DNA from: Anaerolineales bacterium
GTDB lineage: Bacteria; Chloroflexota; Anaerolineae; Epilineales; JAANWY01
Direction of reading: 5' to 3'
DNA length: 25,974 bases
NCBI GenBank assembly: GCA_018263655.1
Contig: JAANWY010000141.1
Span: forward strand, 1-25,974
The position numbers and the translations under genes are program-made. The notes below the pieces were generated by a model. The model made no database searches, was not told where the DNA came from, and saw only the letters and a list, made by a program, of their open reading frames with translations. Shown one piece after another: positions 1 to 7,375 of this stretch; within the stretch, counting starts at the first letter, position 1; each line of letters opens with the position of its first letter.

Positions 1-137
1 CCTGAGTAGCTTGACAATGTTAAATTCGGTTCAGAAACAGCCTTTTGCTCGCCGAAGGTCTCCTGACCGAGGCGAACGGGGCTCGGTCAGGAGACCTTCG
101 CCCAGCACGCCAGGTAATTTAACATTGTCAAGGTAGT
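1..137. repeat. MITE-like element family R1, copy 1 (window edge)
   Basis: A 121-base core at 11-131 is bounded by a perfect 16-base terminal inverted repeat, TTGACAATGTTAAATT and its complement. Inside, 53-71 and 82-100 form a perfect 19-bp stem (CGAAGGTCTCCTGACCGAG) with a short loop. A second copy at 19916-20052 differs at one base only, and the shared sequence runs from position 1 to 137. No coding potential is seen. The left edge may lie outside the window, so a target duplication cannot be judged. Confidence 0.85.
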
Positions 138-156
138 CACCGCTCCGGTATCGATT

Positions 157-888
157 TCAGCCCCTGGCCGACAGATCGATCAGCTTGAACGCCTCAGCGT
201 ACTCGCCGACGTTGTTCCCCTGTTCCCGAGCACGCTCCGCCGTCTCCGCCGCGCGTTCTCTCAACCGCTCGGCGAGCTGTTCCGGATCATCAAACTGAGA
301 ATCGTGCTCCCAGAGCGCCCGGATTTTCACCTCAATCGTATCGGTGATGTCGACAAAGATATCGGCGTCGGGGCTGATGTTCATGTAGACATACTTGACT
401 TTGTGCGGCTGCAGCCCCTCGGCCTTCTGTTCCGGAAAGTTGAGATGGTCACGCGCAATGGGAAAGATCGCCGCCAACGTCGCCTCCCCCACAGCCCGAT
501 GGTCCGGATGATTGATGTAACCGTCGACGTAGAACGTGGTTGGATTCTGACAGACGACTAGATCCGGGCGCCAGCGGCGGATCTCGCGCGTGATATCCCG
601 TCGCAAGTCTAAGTCAGGTTGGAGTTCACCGTCAATGTAGCCCAAGAAGACCACTTCGCTAACGCCGAGTCGCCGGGCTGCGGCGCGCTGCTCCTGTTCC
701 CGTATCTCGGCGAGTCGCTCCGAGCTCATGTCAGGATCGCCGGAGCCCTTCTCGCCCCGCGTCGCTACCACGTAGACCACCGCTTTGCCTTCGTGTACCC
801 ATTTGGCGACGGCGCCGCCGGCCCCAAATTCGGCATCGTCCGGATGCGCCGATATAACCATTACGTGTTGGACATCATCAGTTATCAA
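157..888 (-). CDS. PIG-L family (LmbE-like) zinc-dependent deacetylase
   Basis: This 243-residue protein has the PIG-L/LmbE fold signatures: AHPDDAEFGAGG with the metal-binding HPDD at residues 15-18, and HPDHRAVG with His127 and His130. The family removes acetyl groups from N-acetylglucosamine-type sugars on small molecules or lipids. BshB of bacillithiol synthesis is one member, but bshA or bshC is not visible here, so the substrate is unknown. The chosen start is TTG at 888, because GAGGAG lies nine bases upstream; the internal ATG at residue 10 has no such site. It lies 259 bases downstream of smc on the same strand, with an inverted-repeat element between them, so it may be read from the smc promoter or from one of its own that I cannot see. 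No signal peptide is apparent, suggesting a cytoplasmic enzyme. Confidence 0.85.
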   Translation of the reverse strand: MITDDVQHVMVISAHPDDAEFGAGGAVAKWVHEGKAVVYVVATRGEKGSGDPDMSSERLAEIREQEQRAAARRLGVSEVVFLGYIDGELQPDLDLRRDITREIRRWRPDLVVCQNPTTFYVDGYINHPDHRAVGEATLAAIFPIARDHLNFPEQKAEGLQPHKVKYVYMNISPDADIFVDITDTIEVKIRALWEHDSQFDDPEQLAERLRERAAETAERAREQGNNVGEYAEAFKLIDLSARG

Positions 889-917
889 TTGAACACACTC
901 CTCAACTTACAACTTCT

Positions 918-1082
918 CTAGTACTCGACGGCAGAAATCCTTCACCGGTTTTGTGCTCGCCAGGGATCGTCAGATCCCTGGCAAAGGTCCGCCGTAAGCG
1001 GCAGGATCGGTGTTTCAAACGGGGATCTGGCGATCCCCTCTGAACGAATAATTGGTGAAGGATTTCTGCCGAGCACTACTAG
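918..1082. repeat. MITE-like element family R2, copy 1
   Basis: The core inverted repeat is GGCAGAAATCCTTCACC at 930-946, repeated in perfect complement at 1054-1070. The outer ends read CTAGTA...CTCG on both sides, so the element is bounded by CTAG at 918-921 and 1079-1082. Inside is a hairpin GCCAGGGATC/GATCCCTGGC and a second GGGGATC/GATCCCC stem. A diverged second copy lies at 5057-5191. It fills the gap between smc and the PIG-L gene. Confidence 0.8.
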
Positions 1083-1094
1083 TAACTGCTCAGG

Positions 1095-1121
1095 CGGTCG
1101 CCCGGCGGTCGCCCGGCGACC
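1095..1121. repeat. GC-rich 11-base tandem duplication downstream of smc
   Basis: CGGTCGCCCGG occurs twice in direct succession (1095-1105, 1106-1116), followed by CGACC, which can pair with the preceding GGTCG to make a short GC-rich hairpin. It lies 30-50 bases beyond the smc stop. A role in ending smc transcription is possible, but no T-run follows on the minus strand. Confidence 0.4.
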
Positions 1122-1147
1122 ACCCTCACAGTCGCGTGAGATGTTCA

Positions 1148-4100
1148 TCAGGCCGGCACCGGTTCCAACGCGTCCAGCTTGAGCGAGATGGCCTGTGATA
1201 CGCTTTCGTCGCTCATGGAAACGCCATAGACTGTGTCAGCCGCCTGGATAGTGCCCCGGTTGTGGGTGATGATAATGAACTGCGTCTCCGGGGCTAGCTC
1301 TTCCAGTGTCGAGCGGAAGCGCCCAACGTTGGCTTCGTCCAACATGGCGTCTACCTCGTCGAGCACGCAGAAGGGGGTCGGACTGACCTCCAGCAGCGAG
1401 AACAGGAGAGCCACGGCGGTCAGTGCGCGCTCCCCGCCGGAGAGCAGGGCTAGACTCTGGGAACGCTTGCCAGGCGGCCGGGCCGCGATCTCCAGCCCGG
1501 GCTCATTGTGTCCCGAACCTGATGACGTATCGTCTTCCTCGGCTAGCGACAAGTGAGCTTCACCCCCGCCGAAGAATTTCTTGAAGTATTTCTCGAAGGC
1601 GGCAGCCACTTCACTGAAGGTGGCCTCGAACCGCTCCGTCATCACTTCGGTGAGTTCGCCGGCCACGGCGCGCAGATCGGCGGCGGCCTCTTCCAGGTCC
1701 TCGGTCTGGGAGGTCAGGAAATCGTAGCGCTCTTTCGTCGCCTCGTACTCGTCAATGATCTCTGGACTCGCGGAGCCTACCTGACGCAGTTGCCGGCGCA
1801 ATTGGTTCACCCGCCGTTCCAGCCCCTCCGGGACTTGAGTTACGGCCGGCAGTATCTCCCTTTCACCATCCAGTGTGAGCGTCAACTGCTGCGGTAGCGC
1901 CTCGCTCACGGCCGCCAGGTCCAGATCATCAGCGATCTTGTCACGCAGCGCCGTCAACCGATCCTCGCGGCGCTGTACGTCCAGGTTCGCTTCCGAGACA
2001 TCCGTTTCGGCCTGGCGCAGTAGGTCGCGTGCACGCGTGGCCTCGCGTTCCAGGTTGCGGCCTTCACGGCGCATGGCGCGCAGGGTGTCTTCCGCCGGCG
2101 CGATCTCCGCTTCCAGGGCATCGAGTTCGTCGGCCAGCCGGTGCTCGTCTTCGCCAATCGTCTTAATGTGGACCTGCAACTCGTGCGTTTCGGCGGCCAG
2201 GCTATCGACTTGAGTCTGCTTGCTCGCAACCTGTTGCTCGACGCCGGCCAACGCCGTACGAAGATCCTGCTGTCGGGTCTGCTGATTCTGCTGATCACGT
2301 CGGGCGAGCGCCAGTTGCTTCTCAAATTCGGATTGCTCATCGCGGAGCGCGTCTGCTTCGAGCTCGCTCAATTGCGCCTGCAGCGACTCGACACGCCTTT
2401 GAGCATCCTCGTGGAGCGCCTGCGTCTGAGTTAGGCCATCTTCGATATCGTTGACCCGGTCTTGGACGGCGTGGAGTTCCTCCTCGCGCCGCTCTAAAAC
2501 CTCGCGTCGCCACGCAATCTCGCGCTCCGTCGTCTCGATGTCGCGTTGGGCCGTCTCGACGGTTCTCCGTGCTTCGGCCTGCGCTGCCTCAGTCTGAGCG
2601 ATGTTGCTGTCGATGGCAGCCAAGCGGCGGGTCAAGGCCTCGACGGACCGGCCGGCATCGGCCTGCTCCTCGCTTAGCTGCCCGATTTCGGCTTCCACAG
2701 CCTGAATCTGGTCTGGCAGTTCTCGCCATAGGCGCTCTCGCCGCAGCACTTTGGCGTCGATCGTGCCGCCGGTGATTTGACCAAACGAATGTACGACCGT
2801 GCCATCGAGTGTGACGAAGACATGCGAACTAAGGGGGCCTTGCGGAACGGCCGCTATCGTCTCGACGATGACGATTCGACCCAGAAGGCGTTGAACCAGC
2901 GATCTGTAGGCCGGATCGTAATCCACGAGGTCGGCGGCAGTGCCGAGGATTCCCGCCCTGTCTGTCTCTGTTGGCTCTTGTGACTCGCTCGGACCCTGCA
3001 AGACGAATAGGGTAGCGCGACCTGCTTCGTTCACCTGAAGCCAGGTGATGGCCTGCTGCGCGTCGGCCCAGGTTTCGACGACAACGGCCTGCAAGTTGGA
3101 GCCGAGGGCAGCTTCGATGGCTGTTTCATACTTCGCCGGCACGCGGATGAGGGATGCAACACGGCCGATGATGCCGAGTTCGCCGGCATCGAGGAGGCTC
3201 TGAGTGCCGGCGCCGTCACCCCCGTCGGCCTTCCGCATCTCGGCCAGCGCGTCGCGGCGGGCTTCGAGGCGTTCCAATCGCCGGCGGGCCTCGTCGGCCT
3301 GCTCCCGCAACGTCTCGCGGCGGGTTGAAGCCTGGTCTAGCGAGGCTTGACACGTTGACTGCTGATGCGCGAGCTCCTGTAGCGTCTGTGCGTGCTCATC
3401 GGCGCGCCGGCCGGCATTCCCCAGGGCCGCTTGCCGATTGTCGATCTGGGCCTCGAGGTCGCCGACGGCGTGCGCCTGGTCGGTCCGCTCACGTGCCAGC
3501 TCTTCCTGACGCTCGTTCAACGTCTCCAGGCGGTTCCGATTCTCGGCCAGGGTCGACGCAGCCTCCAAGGCCTTGCGGCGGGCACCTTTCAGGGCGAACT
3601 CGTATTCCACTTTGCTTTGTTGGATCGTGGCCTGTTGCTCCTGAATCGACGCCAACTGCGTTTCCAGGGTACTGCATTGTTCGGCCAACTGCGCCAAGGT
3701 TGCTTCGGCTTGCGCCAGTTGGTGGCGTTGTGCATCACGCTGCGTTTGGAGGTCGTCGATCTCCTGGATCAGTTCTTCGCGCCGGCGTTGCAGGAGCGAA
3801 AGGCGCTCTTGCCGGACGGCCAGGTCGCGACGCGCTGCCTCGTAGCGACCGCGCAATTCGGCACGCTGTTCGCGCAGCCCGCTCAGCGCATCTGCTTGGG
3901 CTTCTTCGCGGTCGCGCCGGCTCTCGATGCGTGCTTCCAACACCTCGACACTCTGCCGGCGTTGTGCCAGCGTCTGCCGGGCGGTCTCGGCGGTTGCCCC
4001 GGCCTCTCGCAGCGCTTGTTGGCCGGCATGCCACTGGTAACCGTACCAGGTCTTCAGAACCTCCGCCAGCTCTTCGGCGATTTGGGCGCCCTGGTGGGCG

Positions 4101-4732
4101 CGTTCTGCCTGCTTCTCCAGGCGTCGCAGCCTCGGAGCCACCTCGGCGACGATGTCGCGCACACGCGTCAGATTGTCGCGCGTTTCCTCAAGCCGGGAGA
4201 GGGCACGGTCGCGTTTGTCTTGCAACGGGCGGATGCCGGCCGCTACGTCAATGAGGGCGCGGCGCTCCCGAGGCCGGAGGGTGAGCACGGTGTCGACGAG
4301 GCCTTGACCAATCACCGAATACGTATCGCGGGTGAGGCCGCCGGCGGCCAGCAACTCGGTGATGTCGCGCAGGCGGACTTTGGTCCCGTTGATGAGGTAC
4401 TCGCTCTGCCCGTCACGGTAGGCGCGGCGTTCAATCGTCACTTCGCTGTAGTCGATGGGCAGCGTTTCGTCACTGTTGTCCAGCGTCATCGCGACCTGGG
4501 CCATGCCAAGGCGGGCGCGACTGTCGCTGCCGTGGAAGATCAGGTCATCGGTGACTGACGCCCGAAGCCGGCTCATGCGCGTTTCGCCCAGCGCCCACCG
4601 CACAGCGTCGGCAATGTTGCTCTTGCCAGTGCCGTTGGGACCAACGACAGCCGTGATGCCGTGGTCAAAGGCGAACTGCGTCTTGCGAGCGAAACTCTTG
4701 TAGCCCTGAAGTTCGAGATGTTTCAGATACAT
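1148..4732 (-). CDS. smc: Chromosome segregation protein SMC
   Basis: SMC is the long coiled-coil ATPase of the bacterial condensin (with ScpA and ScpB) that organises and separates chromosomes. The 1194-residue product has the full family layout. The N-terminal ATPase half carries Walker A GPNGTGKSN at residues 31-39. Two long Gln/Glu/Arg-rich coiled-coil arms follow, with a hinge domain between them at about 510-660 containing the GQITGGT motif. The C-terminal half carries the ABC signature LLSGGERAL near 1100 and Walker B ending CVLDEVDAMLD near 1130. The start is ATG at 4732 (MYLKHLELQGYKSF), the usual SMC N-terminus; an upstream in-frame extension to 4816 would run through the promoter and is rejected. 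A strong promoter is visible at 4788-4816. scpA and scpB are not in the window. Confidence 0.97.
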   Translation of the reverse strand: MYLKHLELQGYKSFARKTQFAFDHGITAVVGPNGTGKSNIADAVRWALGETRMSRLRASVTDDLIFHGSDSRARLGMAQVAMTLDNSDETLPIDYSEVTIERRAYRDGQSEYLINGTKVRLRDITELLAAGGLTRDTYSVIGQGLVDTVLTLRPRERRALIDVAAGIRPLQDKRDRALSRLEETRDNLTRVRDIVAEVAPRLRRLEKQAERAHQGAQIAEELAEVLKTWYGYQWHAGQQALREAGATAETARQTLAQRRQSVEVLEARIESRRDREEAQADALSGLREQRAELRGRYEAARRDLAVRQERLSLLQRRREELIQEIDDLQTQRDAQRHQLAQAEATLAQLAEQCSTLETQLASIQEQQATIQQSKVEYEFALKGARRKALEAASTLAENRNRLETLNERQEELARERTDQAHAVGDLEAQIDNRQAALGNAGRRADEHAQTLQELAHQQSTCQASLDQASTRRETLREQADEARRRLERLEARRDALAEMRKADGGDGAGTQSLLDAGELGIIGRVASLIRVPAKYETAIEAALGSNLQAVVVETWADAQQAITWLQVNEAGRATLFVLQGPSESQEPTETDRAGILGTAADLVDYDPAYRSLVQRLLGRIVIVETIAAVPQGPLSSHVFVTLDGTVVHSFGQITGGTIDAKVLRRERLWRELPDQIQAVEAEIGQLSEEQADAGRSVEALTRRLAAIDSNIAQTEAAQAEARRTVETAQRDIETTEREIAWRREVLERREEELHAVQDRVNDIEDGLTQTQALHEDAQRRVESLQAQLSELEADALRDEQSEFEKQLALARRDQQNQQTRQQDLRTALAGVEQQVASKQTQVDSLAAETHELQVHIKTIGEDEHRLADELDALEAEIAPAEDTLRAMRREGRNLEREATRARDLLRQAETDVSEANLDVQRREDRLTALRDKIADDLDLAAVSEALPQQLTLTLDGEREILPAVTQVPEGLERRVNQLRRQLRQVGSASPEIIDEYEATKERYDFLTSQTEDLEEAAADLRAVAGELTEVMTERFEATFSEVAAAFEKYFKKFFGGGEAHLSLAEEDDTSSGSGHNEPGLEIAARPPGKRSQSLALLSGGERALTAVALLFSLLEVSPTPFCVLDEVDAMLDEANVGRFRSTLEELAPETQFIIITHNRGTIQAADTVYGVSMSDESVSQAISLKLDALEPVPA

Positions 4733-4787
4733 GAAGTCAACATAAGGTAAGTGAGTGGGGTCGCCCCTCACCGGCAGGATTTTGGGT

Positions 4788-4816
4788 AGTATAGCGGTTT
4801 TGCAAGTTGTTGTCAA
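4788..4816 (-). promoter_or_regulatory. Sigma70-type promoter for smc
   Basis: On the minus strand TTGACA (4811-4816) and TATACT (4788-4793) are separated by exactly 17 bases. The expected start of transcription is about 50 bases upstream of the smc ATG. The -35 box sits 17 bases from the end of repeat R3 copy 1. Confidence 0.75.
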
Positions 4817-4833
4817 AACTTAGCTCCTCGGTG

Positions 4834-4980
4834 TGCATCCCAAGTTTGTAAAGCCGGTGGCCGGCGCTCTCAGCCCGCAACAAGTTGCGGCGTCCGGACG
4901 CTCGAACTTGTTCGAGATGGTGACTCATACTGGTACGGGGGTTCAGATGATGATTGCGTCACTAACAAATGTGGGATGCA
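4834..4980. repeat. Inverted-repeat element family R3, copy 1 (between divergent promoters)
   Basis: A 147-base element closed by an inverted repeat: TGCATCCCA then TTTGT on the left pair with ACAAA then TGGGATGCA on the right, with a 2-base internal mismatch. Inside are three small stems: GCCGG/CCGGC, CCGCAAC-AA-GTTGCGG and CTCGAAC-TT-GTTCGAG. A second copy at 12698-12867 shares nearly the whole interior. Changes in the second copy break the first stem without compensation but keep the other two, which argues against a conserved structured RNA across the full length. It sits between the smc promoter and sequence leading to sdhA. Confidence 0.8.
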
Positions 4981-4994
4981 CCCAGCTCCTCGAG

Positions 4995-5028
4995 TTGACT
5001 ACTCAGGCGCTGCGTGTTGTGGTAAAAT
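4995..5028 (+). promoter_or_regulatory. Possible promoter toward sdhA
   Basis: TTGACT (4995-5000) is followed 22 bases later by TAAAAT (5023-5028), which is preceded by TGG, an extended -10. The spacing is too long for a classical pair, so the extended -10 would have to carry recognition. It would give an sdhA leader of about 360 bases containing repeats R2 and R4. No better candidate was found closer to sdhA. Confidence 0.3.
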
Positions 5029-5056
5029 AGGGTGGGGGCAGTGGTCTGGGCAGCTA

Positions 5057-5191
5057 CTAGTAGTGCTCGGCATAAATAAGTCACCAGTTGCCCATCGAAA
5101 TCACGGCCAGCATCCCGAGCGACGTCCCGAGCTTGTCGAAGGGATGCTGTCTTGATCTAACTGGTGAAGGATTTCTGCCGAGGTGTACTAG
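5057..5191. repeat. MITE-like element family R2, copy 2
   Basis: The ends read CTAGTAGTGCTCGGCA on the left and, in complement, CTAGTACACCTCGGCAG on the right, bounded by CTAG at both sides as in copy 1. The right arm keeps GGTGAAGGATTTCTGCC intact; the left arm is mutated. The interior differs from copy 1 and holds AGCATCCC/GGGATGCT as a stem around a 24-base motif at 5120-5143, which is also found inside R3 copy 2. Confidence 0.75.
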
Positions 5192-5259
5192 CTCGATATT
5201 GTACGAATTTTGACTGGAATGAGACCCTGTTTGGACCTCAATCTAGTATATTTAGGGAC

Positions 5260-5339
5260 TTCCAGGGAAATAAACCTCCCAAAAATGGCCCATTTCCCTC
5301 ATAAATCTTTGGGTCTTTGGGAGGTTTTAAATTCTGGAA
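5260..5339. repeat. Inverted repeat R4 in the sdhA leader
   Basis: TTCCAG plus AAACCTCCCAAA on the left arm is mirrored by TTTGGGAGGTTT plus CTGGAA on the right arm, giving an imperfect stem of about 24 bp around a loop of roughly 32 bases. It ends 55 bases before the sdhA start. It is a single copy here; its function is unknown. Confidence 0.65.
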
Positions 5340-5394
5340 TCCCCTTATTCTTACGGGACTCGTCGCTTCACAATCAGATGTGAGGGTATTTGTC

Positions 5395-7203
5395 ATGATT
5401 GAACATGAGGTCATTATCGTTGGAGCCGGCTTGGCCGGCTCCTGGACAGCCATGGTGGCTGGCCAGCGCGGGGTGAAGGACATCGGCGTCTTGTCGAAGA
5501 TTCACCCGCTGCGCTCGCACAGCGGCGCCGCTCAGGGCGGTATCGCCGCTGCACTCAACAATGCTCGCCCGGTGGCGGGCACCGGCCCACGAGGTCCGCT
5601 GGAGCCGGTGCCACAAGGCGAGGATCCACCGGACAGCCCGGAGCTTCATATGTTCGACACTATCAAGGGGTCGGATTGGTTGGGGGACCAAGATGCCATT
5701 GAAATCATGGTGAACGAGGCCCCTGAGATCATCTATGCCTATGAGCACATGGGCTGCGTCTTCAGCCGGCTGCCGGATGGCCGTATCGCTCAGCGCCGCT
5801 TTGGTGGGCACAGCGCTCCTCGGGCCAACTACGCTGCCGATTACACTGGCCACGTCTTGCTGCACACCATCCACGAGCAGGCGCTGCAACATGGCGTAGA
5901 ATTCTACAGTGAGTGGTACTGCATGGATCTGCTCGTTGAGGACAACGTCTGCCGCGGCGTTGTGGCTATGGATGTGTTGACGGGCGAGATCCACACCATG
6001 CGAGCTAAAGCCGTAATGTTCGGCACCGGTGGCTACGGTCGGGCGTTCGAGGTCACGTCTAATGCCTACGCTAACACGGGCGACGGCGTGGCGATCGCCT
6101 ACAACGCCGGCGTGCCGCTGATGGACATGGAGTTTGTGCAATTTCACCCCACAGGTCTCTACGAGCACGGCATCTTGATGAGTGAGGCCTGCCGGGGGGA
6201 GGGTGGATACCTAACCAACAGCGAGGACGAGCGGTTCATGGAGCGCTATGCGCCCGACAAGATGGAACTCGCGCCCCGTGATCTGGTCAGCCGCTCGGAG
6301 CAGACGGAGATCGATGAGGGTCGAGGCATCGGGCCAGATGGCAAGGGGATCTATCTGGATCTGCGCCACCTGGGCGCGGAGAAGATCAAGGCGCGTCTGC
6401 CCCAAATCCGAGAGTTAGCCATCGACTTCGTCGGCGTGGATCCAATAGATGATCCGATACCGATCCAGCCTACCGCTCACTACAGCATGGGGGGCATCCC
6501 CACGGACGCCGATGGTCAGGTCATTGCCAACGCTGATGGTCAGGTCATTGCTGACGCTGATGGGACACCGGTTGTGGGTTTCTACGCCGCCGGCGAGTGT
6601 GCTTGCGTCAGCGTGCACGGTGCGAACCGCCTGGGCACCAACAGCTTGTTGGAGGCGTCGGTCTTTGGCCGCCGTGCCGGCCACGCTATCGCCGATTTTG
6701 TGCAGAATGGCGCCGAGCTACACCCGGTGACCGGTGATCCGGCCGAGCGCAACCGCCAGCGCGTTGCACGCCTGATGGATGGTGCCGGCAGCGAGTCGGT
6801 CGAGGCCATTGCCCAGGAACTGAAGCAGACCATGACGGACGATTGCGGCATTTACCGAGACAAAGAGCGGCTCGCGCAAGCGATGCAGCATGTCGGGGAG
6901 ATGCAGGAGCGCTTCAAAGACGCACGCGTCATGGACAAGAGTAAACGCTTCAACACCGACGTGTTAGCCGCGTTCGAAACAGAGCACCTGCTTACTTTCA
7001 GCGAGGTCATCGTGGCCGGCGCACTGGCGCGTGAGGAAAGCCGGGGCGCTCACTATCGCACGGATTTCCCTAAACGGGATGATGAGGGCTGGCTGAAACA
7101 CACAGTGGCTCACAAGGGAGAACCGGGTGAAGGTCCCAGGCTGAGCGACAAAGGTGTCAACATCGACTGGGATAGGTTCCCACCTCAGGAACGGAAGTAT
7201 TAA
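5395..7203 (+). CDS. sdhA: Succinate dehydrogenase flavoprotein subunit
   Basis: SdhA oxidises succinate to fumarate at a covalently bound FAD and passes electrons to SdhB, linking the TCA cycle to the respiratory chain. The 602-residue product shows the FAD-binding GAGLAG at residues 10-15, and RSHSGAAQGG with His42, the residue that bonds FAD in this family. It also shows HPTG at 251, RGEGGYL, the active-site HYSMGG at 362, and CVSVHGANRLGTNSLLE. The start is ATG at 5395, with GAGGG eight bases upstream; an earlier in-frame ATG at 5317 lies in repeat R4. Two oddities: a proline-rich insertion after AALNNA near residue 60, and an 8-residue tandem duplication (DGQVIANA/DGQVIADA, 6511-6558). 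It is the first gene of sdhABCD. Fumarate reductase activity cannot be excluded from sequence alone. Confidence 0.96.
   Translation: MIEHEVIIVGAGLAGSWTAMVAGQRGVKDIGVLSKIHPLRSHSGAAQGGIAAALNNARPVAGTGPRGPLEPVPQGEDPPDSPELHMFDTIKGSDWLGDQDAIEIMVNEAPEIIYAYEHMGCVFSRLPDGRIAQRRFGGHSAPRANYAADYTGHVLLHTIHEQALQHGVEFYSEWYCMDLLVEDNVCRGVVAMDVLTGEIHTMRAKAVMFGTGGYGRAFEVTSNAYANTGDGVAIAYNAGVPLMDMEFVQFHPTGLYEHGILMSEACRGEGGYLTNSEDERFMERYAPDKMELAPRDLVSRSEQTEIDEGRGIGPDGKGIYLDLRHLGAEKIKARLPQIRELAIDFVGVDPIDDPIPIQPTAHYSMGGIPTDADGQVIANADGQVIADADGTPVVGFYAAGECACVSVHGANRLGTNSLLEASVFGRRAGHAIADFVQNGAELHPVTGDPAERNRQRVARLMDGAGSESVEAIAQELKQTMTDDCGIYRDKERLAQAMQHVGEMQERFKDARVMDKSKRFNTDVLAAFETEHLLTFSEVIVAGALAREESRGAHYRTDFPKRDDEGWLKHTVAHKGEPGEGPRLSDKGVNIDWDRFPPQERKY
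6511..6558 (+). repeat. 24-base tandem duplication inside sdhA
   Basis: Two 24-base units (6511-6534, 6535-6558) begin GATGGTCAGGTCATTGC and differ at two bases. They keep the frame and add eight residues, in the loop between the HYSMGG active-site strand and the GFYAAGE segment. Confidence 0.85.
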
Positions 7204-7235
7204 CGTGTTCCGTGCAACACGTTTGCGTATGAAGG

Positions 7236-7355
7236 GTATGATCATCGTTTCGGCCACTAGCTCGGCTTGGATTGCCAAATCCAAGCCATAACCGCTGGAT
7301 TTGGCAATCCAGCGGGAGCAGGCGGAAGCCAATGGCCGAAACGATGATCAAGGCC
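7236..7355. mobile_element. MITE-like element family R5, copy 1, between sdhA and sdhB
   Basis: A 120-base element with an 18-base perfect inverted repeat near its ends (TGATCATCGTTTCGGCCA at 7239-7256 and its complement at 7333-7350). Two internal hairpins are GGCTTGGATT/AATCCAAGCC and CCGCTGGATT/AATCCAGCGG. It is flanked by a perfect 10-base direct repeat CGTATGAAGG (7226-7235 and 7356-7365), as expected of a target duplication. The right copy supplies part of the sdhB ribosome-binding site AAGGAG. The second element, at 15964-16083, has one mismatch. It encodes no protein and would need a transposase in trans. Confidence 0.88.
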
Positions 7356-7375
7356 CGTATGAAGGAGTTTTGTCG

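Noticed and set aside
11..131. Outward or inward promoters from the TTGACA ends of R1
   Set aside because: TTGACA is present at both ends, but no -10-like box lies 16-18 bases inside in either direction.
942..1148. Small minus-strand ORF between smc and the PIG-L gene
   Set aside because: Most of it is the R2 inverted-repeat element; no ribosome-binding site or conserved feature is visible.
3392..4558. A 388-codon plus-strand open frame
   Set aside because: It lies antisense within smc, whose protein is clearly conserved; the frame is open because of smc codon bias and shows no recognisable domain.
4834..4980. Structured non-coding RNA or tRNA-like gene
   Set aside because: The multi-stem fold is suggestive, but the second copy breaks one stem on both sides without compensation and degrades the closing stem. 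No tRNA T-loop or anticodon arm is recognisable.
4833..5030. Small plus-strand ORF upstream of sdhA
   Set aside because: It is made of repeat R3 sequence, and the second R3 copy breaks the frame with a 24-base insertion and substitutions.
5205..5255. Sigma70 promoter for sdhA from TTGACT near 5210 and TATATT at 5247
   Set aside because: The spacing is about 31 bases, and no other -35-like box lies at 16-18 bases from TATATT.
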